A DNA stretch of 48,788 bases from Candidatus Binataceae bacterium (GCA_035508495.1 DATJMX010000058.1:1-48788), one strand, 5' to 3'. Shown: positions 1 through 8,315, counted from the stretch's first letter. Notes: a model not told the origin generated them from the letters alone. Numbers and translations are program-made.

Positions 1-749
1 TTGCGCTTTTCGAGGAATGCGCGGACGCCTTCTTTGGCGTCAGCGCTCTGCCGCACTTCGCGCGCCATCCTGAGCATGTCGTCGTGCCAGGCGTCGAATG
101 TCTCCGACATGCAACGGCGGACCGTGGCCTTCATCGCGCGCAGCGAGAGGGGTGCATTGCCTGCGACTTTTGTCGCCATCGCCGTCGCCGCATCGGCGAG
201 CTTTGCGTCGCTTACCACCTGCTGTACGAGGCCCATTTTCAAGCCCTGCTCGGCGTCGAAGAGATCCGCCGAGTAGAGAATCATCGCCGTGTTCGCCGCG
301 CCGCAAATCTCGATGAGCTTGCGCGTGAAATCGTACGGCACCATCAGGCCGACCTTGCCCAGCGTCATGCCGAGGCGCGCGCTCTCCGACGCGATACGCA
401 GATCGCAATGCAGCGCCAGCTCGAGGCCGCCCGCGAGCGCCGCGCCTTGCACCGCCGCAATGGTAGGAACGGGGAATTTCTCGAGCCTGCCGAACGTGCC
501 CTCGAGCGACGCGACATTGTGACCGCCCGCCGCTTCATCGACTTCCTTGAGATCGACGCCCGCGCAGAAGCTCGCGCCTTCGCCGCGCAGCAGCAGCGCG
601 CGAATCTCCTTGTCGCGTTCGAGTTCGATGAGAGTGCGGTTGAGCGTCTCGATCATCGGCTGATTGAGCGCGTTGCGCTTTTCGGGCCGATTGAGCGTGA
701 GCACGGCGTAGTTCTGCTGGCGTGAAACTTTGAGCACTTCGTCGGCCAT
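1..749 (-). CDS. Enoyl-CoA hydratase/isomerase (crotonase) family protein, 3' end cut by window
   Basis: Reading leftward from ATG at 749, the frame stays open to the window edge, giving about 249 residues without a stop, so the C-terminus is missing or only just outside. The crotonase fold is clear: the N-terminal strand has NRPEKRNALN, the CoA-binding segment has SFCAGVDLKE, and the oxyanion-hole region reads AAVQGAALAGGLEL. These enzymes act on acyl-CoA thioesters in the cytoplasm. Both glutamates used by classical enoyl-CoA hydratase appear replaced: the FGQPEI-type segment is LGMTLG, and the second Glu position is Ile in TAMILYS. Hydratase activity is therefore doubtful, and isomerase, hydrolase or another crotonase chemistry is as likely. 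It lies 78 bp downstream of leuS on the same strand and may be co-transcribed with it. Confidence 0.9.
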   Translation of the reverse strand, partial: MADEVLKVSRQQNYAVLTLNRPEKRNALNQPMIETLNRTLIELERDKEIRALLLRGEGASFCAGVDLKEVDEAAGGHNVASLEGTFGRLEKFPVPTIAAVQGAALAGGLELALHCDLRIASESARLGMTLGKVGLMVPYDFTRKLIEICGAANTAMILYSADLFDAEQGLKMGLVQQVVSDAKLADAATAMATKVAGNAPLSLRAMKATVRRCMSETFDAWHDDMLRMAREVRQSADAKEGVRAFLEKR

Positions 750-827
750 CGCGATAACTCCGGAAGAGATTTGCGGACGACGGCAGCATCGCATGCGATC
801 CCGCCGCCTCCAAGTTTCGGCGGCGAG

Positions 828-3263
828 CTACGCGACGATGCTCAGCATCTTGTCCTTCACGTAGATGAACTTCTTGGGCGGCTTGCCGTTGAGGTTGCGC
901 GTCACGGCCTCGCTCTTCATCGCGAGGTCGCGCACTTCTTCTTCGCTCGCGCCGACCGCGACCTGCAATCGATCGCGCACTTTGCCGTTGATTTGCACGA
1001 CGACGGTGACGGCGTCCTCGCGCGTCAGTGCCGCGTCGAACTTCGGCCACGATTCGAGATGAATCGATTTGTAGTGGCCCAGCTCGCGCCAGATTTCCTC
1101 GGTGATATACGGCGCCATCGCGGCGAGCATCACGAGATACGACTCGACGAGGAAGCGGTTCATCTGATCGGGCGCGAGCTTCGCGAGATGATTCAGATGC
1201 GCCATCATCGCGGCGAGCGCGGTGTTGAAGCGCAGGCGCTCGACCAGGTCTGTGACCTTCGCGATCGTCTGATGCGCGAGCTTGATCGTCTCGGCCGAGG
1301 GCGCACCTTCGGGGCTTCCCGCCGCGACGTACTTGCGCACAAAGTTCCACACGCGCACGAGGTAGCGCTGCATGTCGCCGACGCCGTTCTCGTTCCAGTT
1401 GGTCGCCTCGTCGAACGGGCTCATGAAGAGCTCCCAGAGCCGCAGCGCGTCTGCCCCATATTTCTCGATCATCGAGTCGGGAGTGACGACGTTGCCCTTG
1501 CTCTTCGACATCCGCTGGCCGTCGGGCGCCCACACGACGCCCTGGTTGCGCAGCACGGGGAATGGCTCCTGGAAGTTGATGAGCTCGGAGTCGAACATCA
1601 CCTTGGTCCACATCCGCGCGTAGAGCAGATGCATCACGGCATGCTCGGCGCCGCCGACATAGAGATCGACAGGTAGCCAGTAGTCAACCGCGTGCCGCGC
1701 GAAGGGCACTGACGATTCGTGCGGCGAGGCGAAGCGGATGAAGTACCACGACGAACAGGCGAAGCCGTCGAGCGTGTCGGTCTCGCGCTCGGCCGGACCA
1801 CCGCACTTGGGACACGTCGTGTTGACGAATTCGGGCACGTTCGCGAGCGGAGAGCGCCCCGTCCCCGACGGCAGGTATTCCTTCATGGGAGGCAGCAGCA
1901 CGGGCAGCTGATCCTCGGGCACCGGCACGATACCGTCGGTCTTGCAGTACACGATCGGAATCGGGCATCCCCAGTAGCGCTGCCGAGAAATCAGCCAGTC
2001 GCGCATCCGATAACTGATAGTGGCTTTGCCGATACCGCTGCGCTCAGCATACGCGGCGACTTCCGTGAGCGCCTCAGCGGTAGGCTTACCATCGAGGAAT
2101 CCCGAGTTGATCGCGACGCCGTATTCGGTAAACGCACGATCCAGCGCCAGTTCGCTGCCATCGAGAGGAGCGGTGACGCGTGGAATTTCGAGACCGTACT
2201 TCTTGGCGAATTCGTAGTCGCGCTGATCCTGCCCGGGCGCCGCCATGATCGCGCCGGTGCCGTAACCCATCAGCACGTAGTCGGCGATCCAGATCGGGAT
2301 GTCTTTCTTGGTGAATACGTTGCGCGCGTATGCGCCCGTGAAGACTCCGGACTTTTCTTTCACGGTCGACATCCGCTCGATCTCGCTCTGCCGCCGCGCC
2401 TGCGTGACGTATTCATCGACCGCCTTGCGCTGACTATCAGTCGTAATTTCGGCGACTAACGGATGCTCCGGAGCGAGGACCATGAACGATACACCGAAGA
2501 CGGTATCGGGCCGAGTAGTGAAGAAGCGAACTTCTTTGCCCTGATGCCCCGGAACCGGGAAGGCAAGCTCCGCGCCTTCGGAGCGGCCGATCCAGTTGCG
2601 CTGCATCAGCTTGATCGGCTCGGGCCAATCGATTTGATCCAGATCGTCGAGCAGGCGATCGGCGTAGGCAGTGATCTTGATGTACCACTGCTCGAGGTCT
2701 TTCTTGGTGACGGGATTGTCCGTGTGACGCCAGCAGCATCCGTTGACGACCTGCTCGTTGGCGAGGATCGTGCGGCAGAGATCGCACCACCATTGCGAGC
2801 CCATCGCGCGGTACGCGAGCCCGCGTTTCAGGAGCATCAGGAAGAAATACTGCGTCCACTTGTAGTACTCGGGCGACGACGAGTTGATCTCGCGCGTCCA
2901 GTCGTAGGCGCACCCCGAGATCGTGAGCTGGCGCTTGAAGTTGGCGGCGTAACGCGGAACGGTTTCCGTCGGATGCGATCCGCGCAGGATCGCTTCGTTT
3001 TCGGCCGGCAGTCCGAACGCGTCCCAGCCCATCGGATGCAGTACGTTGAAGCCAGCCATCCGCTTGTAGCGCCCGATCACGTCGCACGGCACGTAGTTAT
3101 GAAGATGGCCGACGGACAGGCCCGCACCGGAAGGGTAGGGGAACATCTCGAGCACGTAGAACTTGGGCCGCCCGGGCTCCTCGCGCGTCAGGTAAAGCTG
3201 CGTGCGATCCCATTCCGCCTGCCAGCGTGGTTCGATCTTCTTAGGGTCGTAACGTTCGTCCAT
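828..3263 (-). CDS. leuS: Leucyl-tRNA synthetase
   Basis: Class I aminoacyl-tRNA synthetase charging tRNA-Leu in the cytoplasm; 811 residues, normal for bacterial LeuRS. The ATP site near residues 42-57 reads PYPSGAGLSVGHLHNY, and the KMSKS loop is RMSKSKGN around residue 585. Zinc-type clusters are visible as WCDLC and TCPKCGG. The CP1 editing domain is present, with the TTRPDTVFG threonine-rich segment and GYGTGAIMAAPGQDQRDYEF near residue 345. Two signature positions deviate: the first His of the HIGH motif is Ser50, and the His that usually precedes the editing aspartate is Gln345. ATG at 3263 is preferred over TTG at 3266 because GGCGGA lies just upstream. A GC stem at 803-824 follows the stop but has no T-run. 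Confidence 0.97.
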   Translation of the reverse strand: MDERYDPKKIEPRWQAEWDRTQLYLTREEPGRPKFYVLEMFPYPSGAGLSVGHLHNYVPCDVIGRYKRMAGFNVLHPMGWDAFGLPAENEAILRGSHPTETVPRYAANFKRQLTISGCAYDWTREINSSSPEYYKWTQYFFLMLLKRGLAYRAMGSQWWCDLCRTILANEQVVNGCCWRHTDNPVTKKDLEQWYIKITAYADRLLDDLDQIDWPEPIKLMQRNWIGRSEGAELAFPVPGHQGKEVRFFTTRPDTVFGVSFMVLAPEHPLVAEITTDSQRKAVDEYVTQARRQSEIERMSTVKEKSGVFTGAYARNVFTKKDIPIWIADYVLMGYGTGAIMAAPGQDQRDYEFAKKYGLEIPRVTAPLDGSELALDRAFTEYGVAINSGFLDGKPTAEALTEVAAYAERSGIGKATISYRMRDWLISRQRYWGCPIPIVYCKTDGIVPVPEDQLPVLLPPMKEYLPSGTGRSPLANVPEFVNTTCPKCGGPAERETDTLDGFACSSWYFIRFASPHESSVPFARHAVDYWLPVDLYVGGAEHAVMHLLYARMWTKVMFDSELINFQEPFPVLRNQGVVWAPDGQRMSKSKGNVVTPDSMIEKYGADALRLWELFMSPFDEATNWNENGVGDMQRYLVRVWNFVRKYVAAGSPEGAPSAETIKLAHQTIAKVTDLVERLRFNTALAAMMAHLNHLAKLAPDQMNRFLVESYLVMLAAMAPYITEEIWRELGHYKSIHLESWPKFDAALTREDAVTVVVQINGKVRDRLQVAVGASEEEVRDLAMKSEAVTRNLNGKPPKKFIYVKDKMLSIVA

Positions 3264-3415
3264 CAAAATCCGCCCGCGTTCCCTCGTTCAAACTCGAATG
3301 GTCAAGTTTACCGTGCCGGTCGAACTCGTCCAACCACGAGCGCGATCTCTCAGTAATCCGAGGGCAGGATTCGCAAGCGCGGCCCATTCGATTGTTGGTA
3401 GATCCTTCTCTGATT

Positions 3416-3578
3416 CCCTCACCTTGTCGAAGGAGGGGCAAGCGAAGAGGCCCACGTCGGTATGCGGTTAAATGTTGATTCTCGACAGCGACTCCCAAGG
3501 AGTTGCATAAGAGTCGGCGCGCGCTGAACACGAGGCGTTGCACCTCTTGCTCGCCCTCTCCTTGGACAAGGAGAGAGG
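3416..3578. repeat. Intergenic palindrome pair (CTCTCC-type dispersed repeat)
   Basis: The 388-bp gap between leuS and the DegV gene holds no convincing gene. It contains two short hairpins about 115 bp apart. The left one (3416-3438) is imperfect: CCTT-GTCG-AAGG with flanking C/G pairs. The right one (3556-3575) is a perfect 9-bp stem, CTCTCCTTG/CAAGGAGAG, with a two-base loop. The layout resembles the element at 46641-46773, which also has CCCTCTCC-type hairpins at both ends of a core. I read both as members of one non-coding miniature or REP-like family; this is inferred from two diverged copies. Confidence 0.5.
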
Positions 3579-3651
3579 ACAGCCATGCTTGACCGACTTC
3601 GATGCGCGGGTTATTCGCATTTGAGCGCTATCGTCGAATCGGTGCGTTAAA

Positions 3652-4515
3652 GTGGCACAGGCTCTTGGCATTGTGAGTGACAGCAGCGTCGATCTTCCGG
3701 CCGCCGAGGCTGCGCGGCTCGGGATTGAGATCGCGCCGCTGCAGGTTGCGTTTGCGACCGAGTTCTTTGTCGATACGAAACTGCCGCGCGCGGAGTTCTA
3801 CCGGCGTCTGCCGGGCGAGCCGCGCCTGCCTGTGGTCGCCGCTGCGATGCCGGCGGATTTTCTTGCCGCCTATCGCCGCTCGCACGAGCGCGCGCAGAAC
3901 ATTCTCTGTCTCATCAATCCATTCGAATCGTGCTCGACGTACACCTCGGCGTATTCGGCCGCGGTCGTCGCCAAGCGCGACAATCAGATCGGCGTTGATG
4001 TCCTCAATACCGGTCGCGCTCTGACTGGCCTCGGTGCGGTTTGTATCGAGGCCGCCGAGATGGCCTCGCGCGGCGCGACGGGCGCCGAAGTGATCGCCGC
4101 GATCGAGGACGCGACTCCGCATATCGACAGCTATTACGCGCCCGTTACGAGCGAGTACCTGCAGCGCGACGGCCGCATCTCGATTTACGAGATGGAAGTC
4201 GGCAGCCTGCGCGGGATGCTGCCGCTTATCCGCATATGGGGGCGAGTCGCCGTCGTCGGCAAGGCCAGGACACAGGCCGAGAATATCGAGGCGATGCTGA
4301 GGCGCGCCGAATCCGAGCTTGCCGGTGCCGAAGCCACTGTCGTCGTGACGCACGGCGATAACGCTCGCGGCGCCGAGGATCTTGCCGAAGCGGCGAAGAA
4401 GCGCCTCAAGTGCCGCAACCTGATTGTCACTGAGCTGGGTCCGTCCGCCGGCGCCTACTGTGGACCGGGGACCGTCGGCCTTGGATACTGTCCGAGTCTG
4501 ATGAAGCTCAACTGA
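3652..4515 (+). CDS. DegV family fatty-acid-binding protein
   Basis: A 287-residue protein matching the usual DegV length (about 280-300). The N-terminus has the DegV signature LGIVSDSSVDLP, in which the family's Ser residues contact the carboxylate of a bound fatty acid. A mid-protein SCSTYTSAYSAA segment and a GRALTGLG stretch fit the second part of the ligand pocket. In Firmicutes, DegV-type FakB proteins present fatty acids to the FakA kinase. No FakA is visible here, so the role is probably fatty-acid binding or transfer rather than a proven kinase pathway. The start is GTG at 3652; no strong ribosome site is seen. A luciferase-like oxidoreductase follows 41 bp downstream on the same strand. 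Confidence 0.85.
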   Translation: MAQALGIVSDSSVDLPAAEAARLGIEIAPLQVAFATEFFVDTKLPRAEFYRRLPGEPRLPVVAAAMPADFLAAYRRSHERAQNILCLINPFESCSTYTSAYSAAVVAKRDNQIGVDVLNTGRALTGLGAVCIEAAEMASRGATGAEVIAAIEDATPHIDSYYAPVTSEYLQRDGRISIYEMEVGSLRGMLPLIRIWGRVAVVGKARTQAENIEAMLRRAESELAGAEATVVVTHGDNARGAEDLAEAAKKRLKCRNLIVTELGPSAGAYCGPGTVGLGYCPSLMKLN

Positions 4516-4556
4516 ACTTCGAAGTTTGAAGTCGCAAGCCGCAACGGAGCGTGCGC

Positions 4557-5684
4557 ATGAAATTCGGAATCTTCTACGAACACTCGGTGCAGAAGCCGTG
4601 GGATCGTAAATCGGAGCTGCGCGCCTATCATCAGGCGCTCGAGCAAATCGAGCTTGCCGATGAACTCGGCTTCGACCAGGTCTGGGAAGTCGAGCATCAC
4701 TTTCTCGAAGAGTATTCGCATTCGTCCGCGCCCGAGGTTTTCCTCGCGGCGGCTGCGGCGCGCACCAAGAAGATTCATATCGGCCAGGGTATCTCGGTAT
4801 GCTTGCCGCCGATGAACCATCCGGCGCGAATCGCGGAGCGCGCGGCCGCGCTCGACCTGATCTCCAACGGTCGTCTCGAGTTCGGCACCGGGCGCTCGGC
4901 GACGTGGGCCGAGGTCGGCGGCTTCGGCATCGATCCCGACAACACCAAGGAGATGTGGGACGAGGTCATCCGCGCCATCCCGCGAATGTGGACTGAAGAG
5001 GAGTTCGAGTGGAACGGCAAGTACTTCAAGATGCCGCCGCGCAACATCCTGCCCAAGCCGATCCAGGATCCGCATCCTCCGATGTGGGTGGCGGTGTCGT
5101 CGCCCGAGACTGCAGTGCAGGCTGCCGAGCGCGGCATCGGGATGCTGGGAGTGACGCTGGGAACGCCGGCCGACTACAAACGGCTCATCGCGGATTATCG
5201 GCGCATCATCAAGAATTGCGATCCGGTCGGGAAGTTCGTTAACAACCAGGTCAACGCTGCTAGCTGGCTGTATTGCGGCGAAGATGAAAACGAAGCGCGC
5301 GCCGTGGGCGGCGCGGCGGCGTTCCATTTCTTCCGCACCGCGGCGCATCTGGTCGGCCTCGGCGGAATCTATCCTTCGAACGCCTACACCGCGCAGGCCA
5401 ATGCCACGGCGCTGCTCAGCCAGGCCGAGATCTTCTCGCTGAACGAGGGCTTTCCGGTCGGCACTCCAGACCAGATCATCGAGAACCTGCGCTACTGGGA
5501 AGAGGCGGGCGTCGAGCGCGTCTGCTGCATGATCAATTTTGATCAGCAGATTCCGCAGCATAAGGTGCTGGCGAGCCTCGAGCGCTTCGCCAAGTACGTG
5601 ATGCCGGTGTTTGCGGACGACAAGAAGCTCGAGGCCCGCGATACCAGCAAGGGTGGTCCCGAAGCGCCGCCCATGCCGGCTTGA
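4557..5684 (+). CDS. Luciferase-like (LLM class) flavin-dependent oxidoreductase
   Basis: About 375 residues with the (beta/alpha)8 bacterial-luciferase fold signature: MKFGIFYEHS at the N-terminus, ELGFDQVWEVEHHF (the conserved W-x-x-E-H-H segment), GQGISVCLPPMNHPARIAE, and DLISNGRLEFGTGRS. Family members use reduced FMN or F420 to oxidise aldehydes, alkanes or other substrates; the substrate cannot be read from sequence. ATG at 4557 is chosen because GGAG at 4546-4549 sits 7 bases upstream, whereas GTG at 4551 would be too close to it. It lies between the DegV gene and a GFA-type gene on the same strand with short gaps, suggesting one transcript. Confidence 0.9.
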   Translation: MKFGIFYEHSVQKPWDRKSELRAYHQALEQIELADELGFDQVWEVEHHFLEEYSHSSAPEVFLAAAAARTKKIHIGQGISVCLPPMNHPARIAERAAALDLISNGRLEFGTGRSATWAEVGGFGIDPDNTKEMWDEVIRAIPRMWTEEEFEWNGKYFKMPPRNILPKPIQDPHPPMWVAVSSPETAVQAAERGIGMLGVTLGTPADYKRLIADYRRIIKNCDPVGKFVNNQVNAASWLYCGEDENEARAVGGAAAFHFFRTAAHLVGLGGIYPSNAYTAQANATALLSQAEIFSLNEGFPVGTPDQIIENLRYWEEAGVERVCCMINFDQQIPQHKVLASLERFAKYVMPVFADDKKLEARDTSKGGPEAPPMPA

Positions 5685-5699
5685 TCGCGAGAATCGCCG

Positions 5700-6176
5700 A
5701 TGCTTGAGGGACATTGCCTGTGCGGGAAGGTGCGCTACGAAATCGATGGCGCGCTCGGCCCGGTCGTTCAGTGCCATTGCTCGTTGTGCCGGCGCGCGTC
5801 GGGCTCGGCGTTTGCGACCAATGCCTCAGTTGATGCGAAGGCGTTTCGAATCGTCGCGGGCCGCAAATCGATTAAGAGTTACGAATCATCGAAAGGCGGC
5901 ACGCGCGCATTCTGCCGGCGATGCGGCTCGCCGGTGTTCGGATTGGTCGCAGGCGCGCCGCAGATCGTGCGAATCCGCCTCGGATTGCTCGAAAACTCGG
6001 GCGGTGCGCATCCTGTCGCGCACGTATGGACAAAATCGAAAGCCGACTGGGATGAGATCGGCGCCACGCTCAAGCAGTTCGATGAGGCGGCGCCGCCGGA
6101 CTTCATCATGCCCGGCGCCAGCGCGAAGAAACCCAGGAAGCCGAAGAAGTCCGCAACGAAGAAAAACAAGAAGTGA
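5700..6176 (+). CDS. GFA/CENP-V family zinc protein
   Basis: A 158-residue protein of the glutathione-dependent formaldehyde-activating (GFA) fold. The zinc-binding cysteines are all visible: CLCGKVRY near the N-terminus, CHCSLCRR around residues 25-32, and FCRRCGSPVF around residue 70. The C-terminus is a lysine-rich tail (KKPRKPKKSATKKNKK) outside the fold. Many GFA-family proteins are not formaldehyde-active and the name is historical; a thiol or glutathione adduct role is possible. It starts 15 bp after the luciferase-like gene and is followed 31 bp later by the acetoacetate-decarboxylase-like gene, consistent with an operon. Confidence 0.88.
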   Translation: MLEGHCLCGKVRYEIDGALGPVVQCHCSLCRRASGSAFATNASVDAKAFRIVAGRKSIKSYESSKGGTRAFCRRCGSPVFGLVAGAPQIVRIRLGLLENSGGAHPVAHVWTKSKADWDEIGATLKQFDEAAPPDFIMPGASAKKPRKPKKSATKKNKK

Positions 6177-6207
6177 GCAAGCGCCCGAGCGCGCAGGAGT
6201 TGTGATC

Positions 6208-6927
6208 GTGCCCGACGAAGGACGAGCCCGCCACGAGCTTTATCGAATCGATCTGCCGAAAGCACGCCCAGACTTTCCCGCGCTGCCGTGGACCTGCGAG
6301 CACACGACGATGCTCAATGTCTTTTTCGAAGTGCGCAAGGATGTGCTGCTCGATCGCCTGCCGCCCGAGTACTGCCGCTCGACGCCGGCCTATTGCCGGA
6401 TCGTCGTTTTCGACATTCCCGAGTCTCCCTTCGATTCTCCCATCGGTCCATTTCGCGAAGCGTTCATCGCACTCGGATGCCGCCTCAACATGCTGCCCGC
6501 CGGTTTCGTCGCGGCGTCGATAACGAACAACGCTGAAGTTCTCGGCGCGGGACTCTTCGAGCGTGGCTATCCGACAACGCTCGGCAAGATCGACTTCGAG
6601 GTCGATATCAATCACGCCCGTGCGCTGATCGCCGACGACAAAGGACCCCTGATCGAAGTCATAATGCCGCTGCTGCAAACGATCGAGCCCAACCGGCTCG
6701 CATTCGATCACGTTGACGCAATTCGCACCAAGGACGATGGCACGACCCAGCTCGTGATGACTCCGCACGATCTAAAAATCGATCGCGCCGCGATCTGCAA
6801 AAACGCGCGAATCGAATATCCCGGAGATCGCGATAGCATCTGGCATACGCTGAACTGCCGCAACATCGTAAGCGCCCAGGTCGCCACAGGCACCCGCACC
6901 TTCGCGGCAGCTAATCCGATCCAGTAG
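6208..6927 (+). CDS. Acetoacetate decarboxylase-like protein lacking the catalytic lysine pair
   Basis: About 239 residues. The segment around 88-130 (ALGCRLNMLPAGF, then ITNNAEVLGAGLFERGYPTTLGKIDF) resembles the acetoacetate decarboxylase superfamily, where the matching motif is G-x-P-K-K and the second lysine forms the Schiff base. Here both lysines are Thr (residues 123-124), so decarboxylation by the usual mechanism is unlikely. Superfamily members without the lysine are known to catalyse other chemistry or only bind ligand. GTG at 6208 is preferred because AGGAG at 6195-6199 lies 8 bases upstream; the frame extends further upstream, but that part overlaps the previous gene out of frame. 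Family assignment rests on motif resemblance only. Confidence 0.65.
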   Translation: MPDEGRARHELYRIDLPKARPDFPALPWTCEHTTMLNVFFEVRKDVLLDRLPPEYCRSTPAYCRIVVFDIPESPFDSPIGPFREAFIALGCRLNMLPAGFVAASITNNAEVLGAGLFERGYPTTLGKIDFEVDINHARALIADDKGPLIEVIMPLLQTIEPNRLAFDHVDAIRTKDDGTTQLVMTPHDLKIDRAAICKNARIEYPGDRDSIWHTLNCRNIVSAQVATGTRTFAAANPIQ

Positions 6928-6959
6928 TTAGCTCCAGGCCCTTTGCTTTAAAAAAATCC

Positions 6960-7088
6960 AGTAGGGCGAGCGTCCCTGCCCGCCATTAAGATGGCGCGCC
7001 GCGCGCCTCGATGTCTGCCAAAAAAGGAGGTGCGAGCCGTTCGGCTCGCGCAATCAATGGCGGGCAGGGACGCCCACCCTACTGTTTT
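6960..7088. repeat. Long palindromic repeat, copy 1 (AGTAGGG...CCCTACT), probable bidirectional terminator
   Basis: Two 28-base inverted arms at 6960-6987 and 7056-7083 match at 26 of 28 positions. They enclose about 68 bases with a GC-rich palindrome (GGCGCGCCGCGCGCC) and an inner hairpin, GCGAGCCG-TT-CGGCTCGC (7032-7049). A run of Ts follows the right arm at 7084-7090 and A-runs precede the left arm. It lies between two converging genes, so it probably also ends both transcripts. The left 28 bases and the next 20 or so recur at 48706-48788, where the 28-base arm is identical to the right arm here read in reverse. It is non-coding. Confidence 0.85.
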
Positions 7089-7096
7089 TTTCGGAG

Positions 7097-7624
7097 TCAG
7101 GACTGACGATTCAGGCGATAAAGCACGTGAGGCAAGCCCGTGTGGGTGATGTCGCGATCGTATTGGAAGCCGCAGGATTCCATTACTCGGCGCGAGGCTT
7201 GGTTGTGCGGGAGCGTGAATGCTACCAGCTCGTTGAGGTGCAGCTCGTCGAAAGCGAATCGCAGTGAGGCGCGCGACATTTCGGTTGCGTAGCCTTTGCG
7301 CTGCTGATCGGCGCGCACTGCGTAGGCGAGCTCGATGACCTCGGTGCCTTCGACGGTCGCGTGCTTGATGCCGCAATAGCCCATGAACTCGGCGCTCGTA
7401 CGATCGCGGAAAGCCATAAGCCCGAAGCCGTGATTGCGCCAGTGATCTGCGGCTTGCGCGAGGAAGTCGCGCGTCGATGCTTCAGCGAGCGGTTTGCCGT
7501 CGGTCGTCAGCGTCGCGGTGACGCGCGGATCTGAATGCAGCAGGCGCAGGACGCCGAAGTCCGACTCGCCGAGCGGAGTTCCGATCAGGCGCGCCGTCTC
7601 GAGTCGCTGCGCCTGGCTGCTCAC
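7097..7624 (-). CDS. GNAT family N-acetyltransferase (RimJ/RimL-like)
   Basis: A 175-residue GNAT protein. The N-terminus LETARLIGTPLGESDF is typical of RimJ/RimL-type acetyltransferases. The acetyl-CoA-binding motif A is ADQQRKGYATEMSRA (the R/Q-x-x-G-x-G/A region), followed by a LNELVAFTLPHNQASRRVMESCGF segment of the kind that closes the acetyl-CoA site. The substrate, protein N-terminus or small molecule, cannot be told. The GTG start at 7624 overlaps the stop of the upstream O-methyltransferase by four bases (GTGA), so the two are translationally coupled and leftward. Confidence 0.9.
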   Translation of the reverse strand: MSSQAQRLETARLIGTPLGESDFGVLRLLHSDPRVTATLTTDGKPLAEASTRDFLAQAADHWRNHGFGLMAFRDRTSAEFMGYCGIKHATVEGTEVIELAYAVRADQQRKGYATEMSRASLRFAFDELHLNELVAFTLPHNQASRRVMESCGFQYDRDITHTGLPHVLYRLNRQS

Positions 7625-8283
7625 TTCTTGCGAACGATTGTCAGACCGTCGGATACTCCGAGCATCACGGCCTCGACGCGCTGGTCCTTCGCGATGAAAT
7701 CGTTGAGCGCCCGGATAGCCTTGGTGTCATCGGTCTGATTCGAGTCATCGATCACCGCGCCGCTCCATAGCACGTTGTCGATGAGGATTAGACCGTTCGG
7801 ACGCATGCGCTTCAGGATTTCTTCGTAATAGTTGCGGTAGTTGGACTTGTCCGCGTCGATGAATGCGAAGTCGATCGGATAGTTCGCGGGCAACGCTGCG
7901 AGGGTCTCGGTTGCGGGGGCGAGCTTGAGCGTGATCTTGCCCGCGACGCCGGCGCGCTCCCAGTAGCGCTTGCCAATCGACGTCCATTCCGCGTTCACAT
8001 CGCAGCACAGCATCTTACCGTCGTTGGGCAGCGCACGCGCGACGCACAACGCGCTGTATCCCGTGAAGGTGCCGACTTCGACCGCCGAGCGCGCTCCGAT
8101 CGCGCCCGCCAGCAGGCCCATCAGCGTGCCCTGCTCGGGCGCGATCTGCATCATGCTGATCGCGCCGAGTTTCGCGGTTTCGTTGGCGAGTTCCGCGCGC
8201 AATGGATCGCCATTGTGGCCGCATCCAACGAGATAATCGTAGAGTTTCGGACTCAGGGTGACGTACTTAGCTCGATCTGCCAT
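7621..8283 (-). CDS. Class I SAM-dependent O-methyltransferase (caffeoyl-CoA OMT-like)
   Basis: A 220-residue cytoplasmic methyltransferase of the catechol/caffeoyl-CoA type. The AdoMet site EVGTFTGYSAL is at residues 69-79. The divalent-metal ligands usual in this family are visible in FIDADKSNY (about 141-149) and LIDNVLWSG (about 167-175). Substrates of such enzymes carry vicinal hydroxyls, but nothing here names the natural one. Its stop overlaps the GTG start of the GNAT gene by four bases. A terminator hairpin at 8316-8352 separates it from the exported protein upstream, so this pair should have its own promoter. Confidence 0.92.
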   Translation of the reverse strand: MADRAKYVTLSPKLYDYLVGCGHNGDPLRAELANETAKLGAISMMQIAPEQGTLMGLLAGAIGARSAVEVGTFTGYSALCVARALPNDGKMLCCDVNAEWTSIGKRYWERAGVAGKITLKLAPATETLAALPANYPIDFAFIDADKSNYRNYYEEILKRMRPNGLILIDNVLWSGAVIDDSNQTDDTKAIRALNDFIAKDQRVEAVMLGVSDGLTIVRKK

Positions 8284-8315
8284 GGAACCTAAGATTGCAG
8301 GAACGCCAACTCCAG

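Noticed and set aside
803..824. GCCGCC/GGCGGC stem after leuS
   Set aside because: No T-run on either side, and short GC palindromes arise often in this composition.
5611..6207. Upstream extension of the acetoacetate-decarboxylase-like frame
   Set aside because: It overlaps the luciferase-like and GFA genes out of frame and has an arginine-rich shadow composition.
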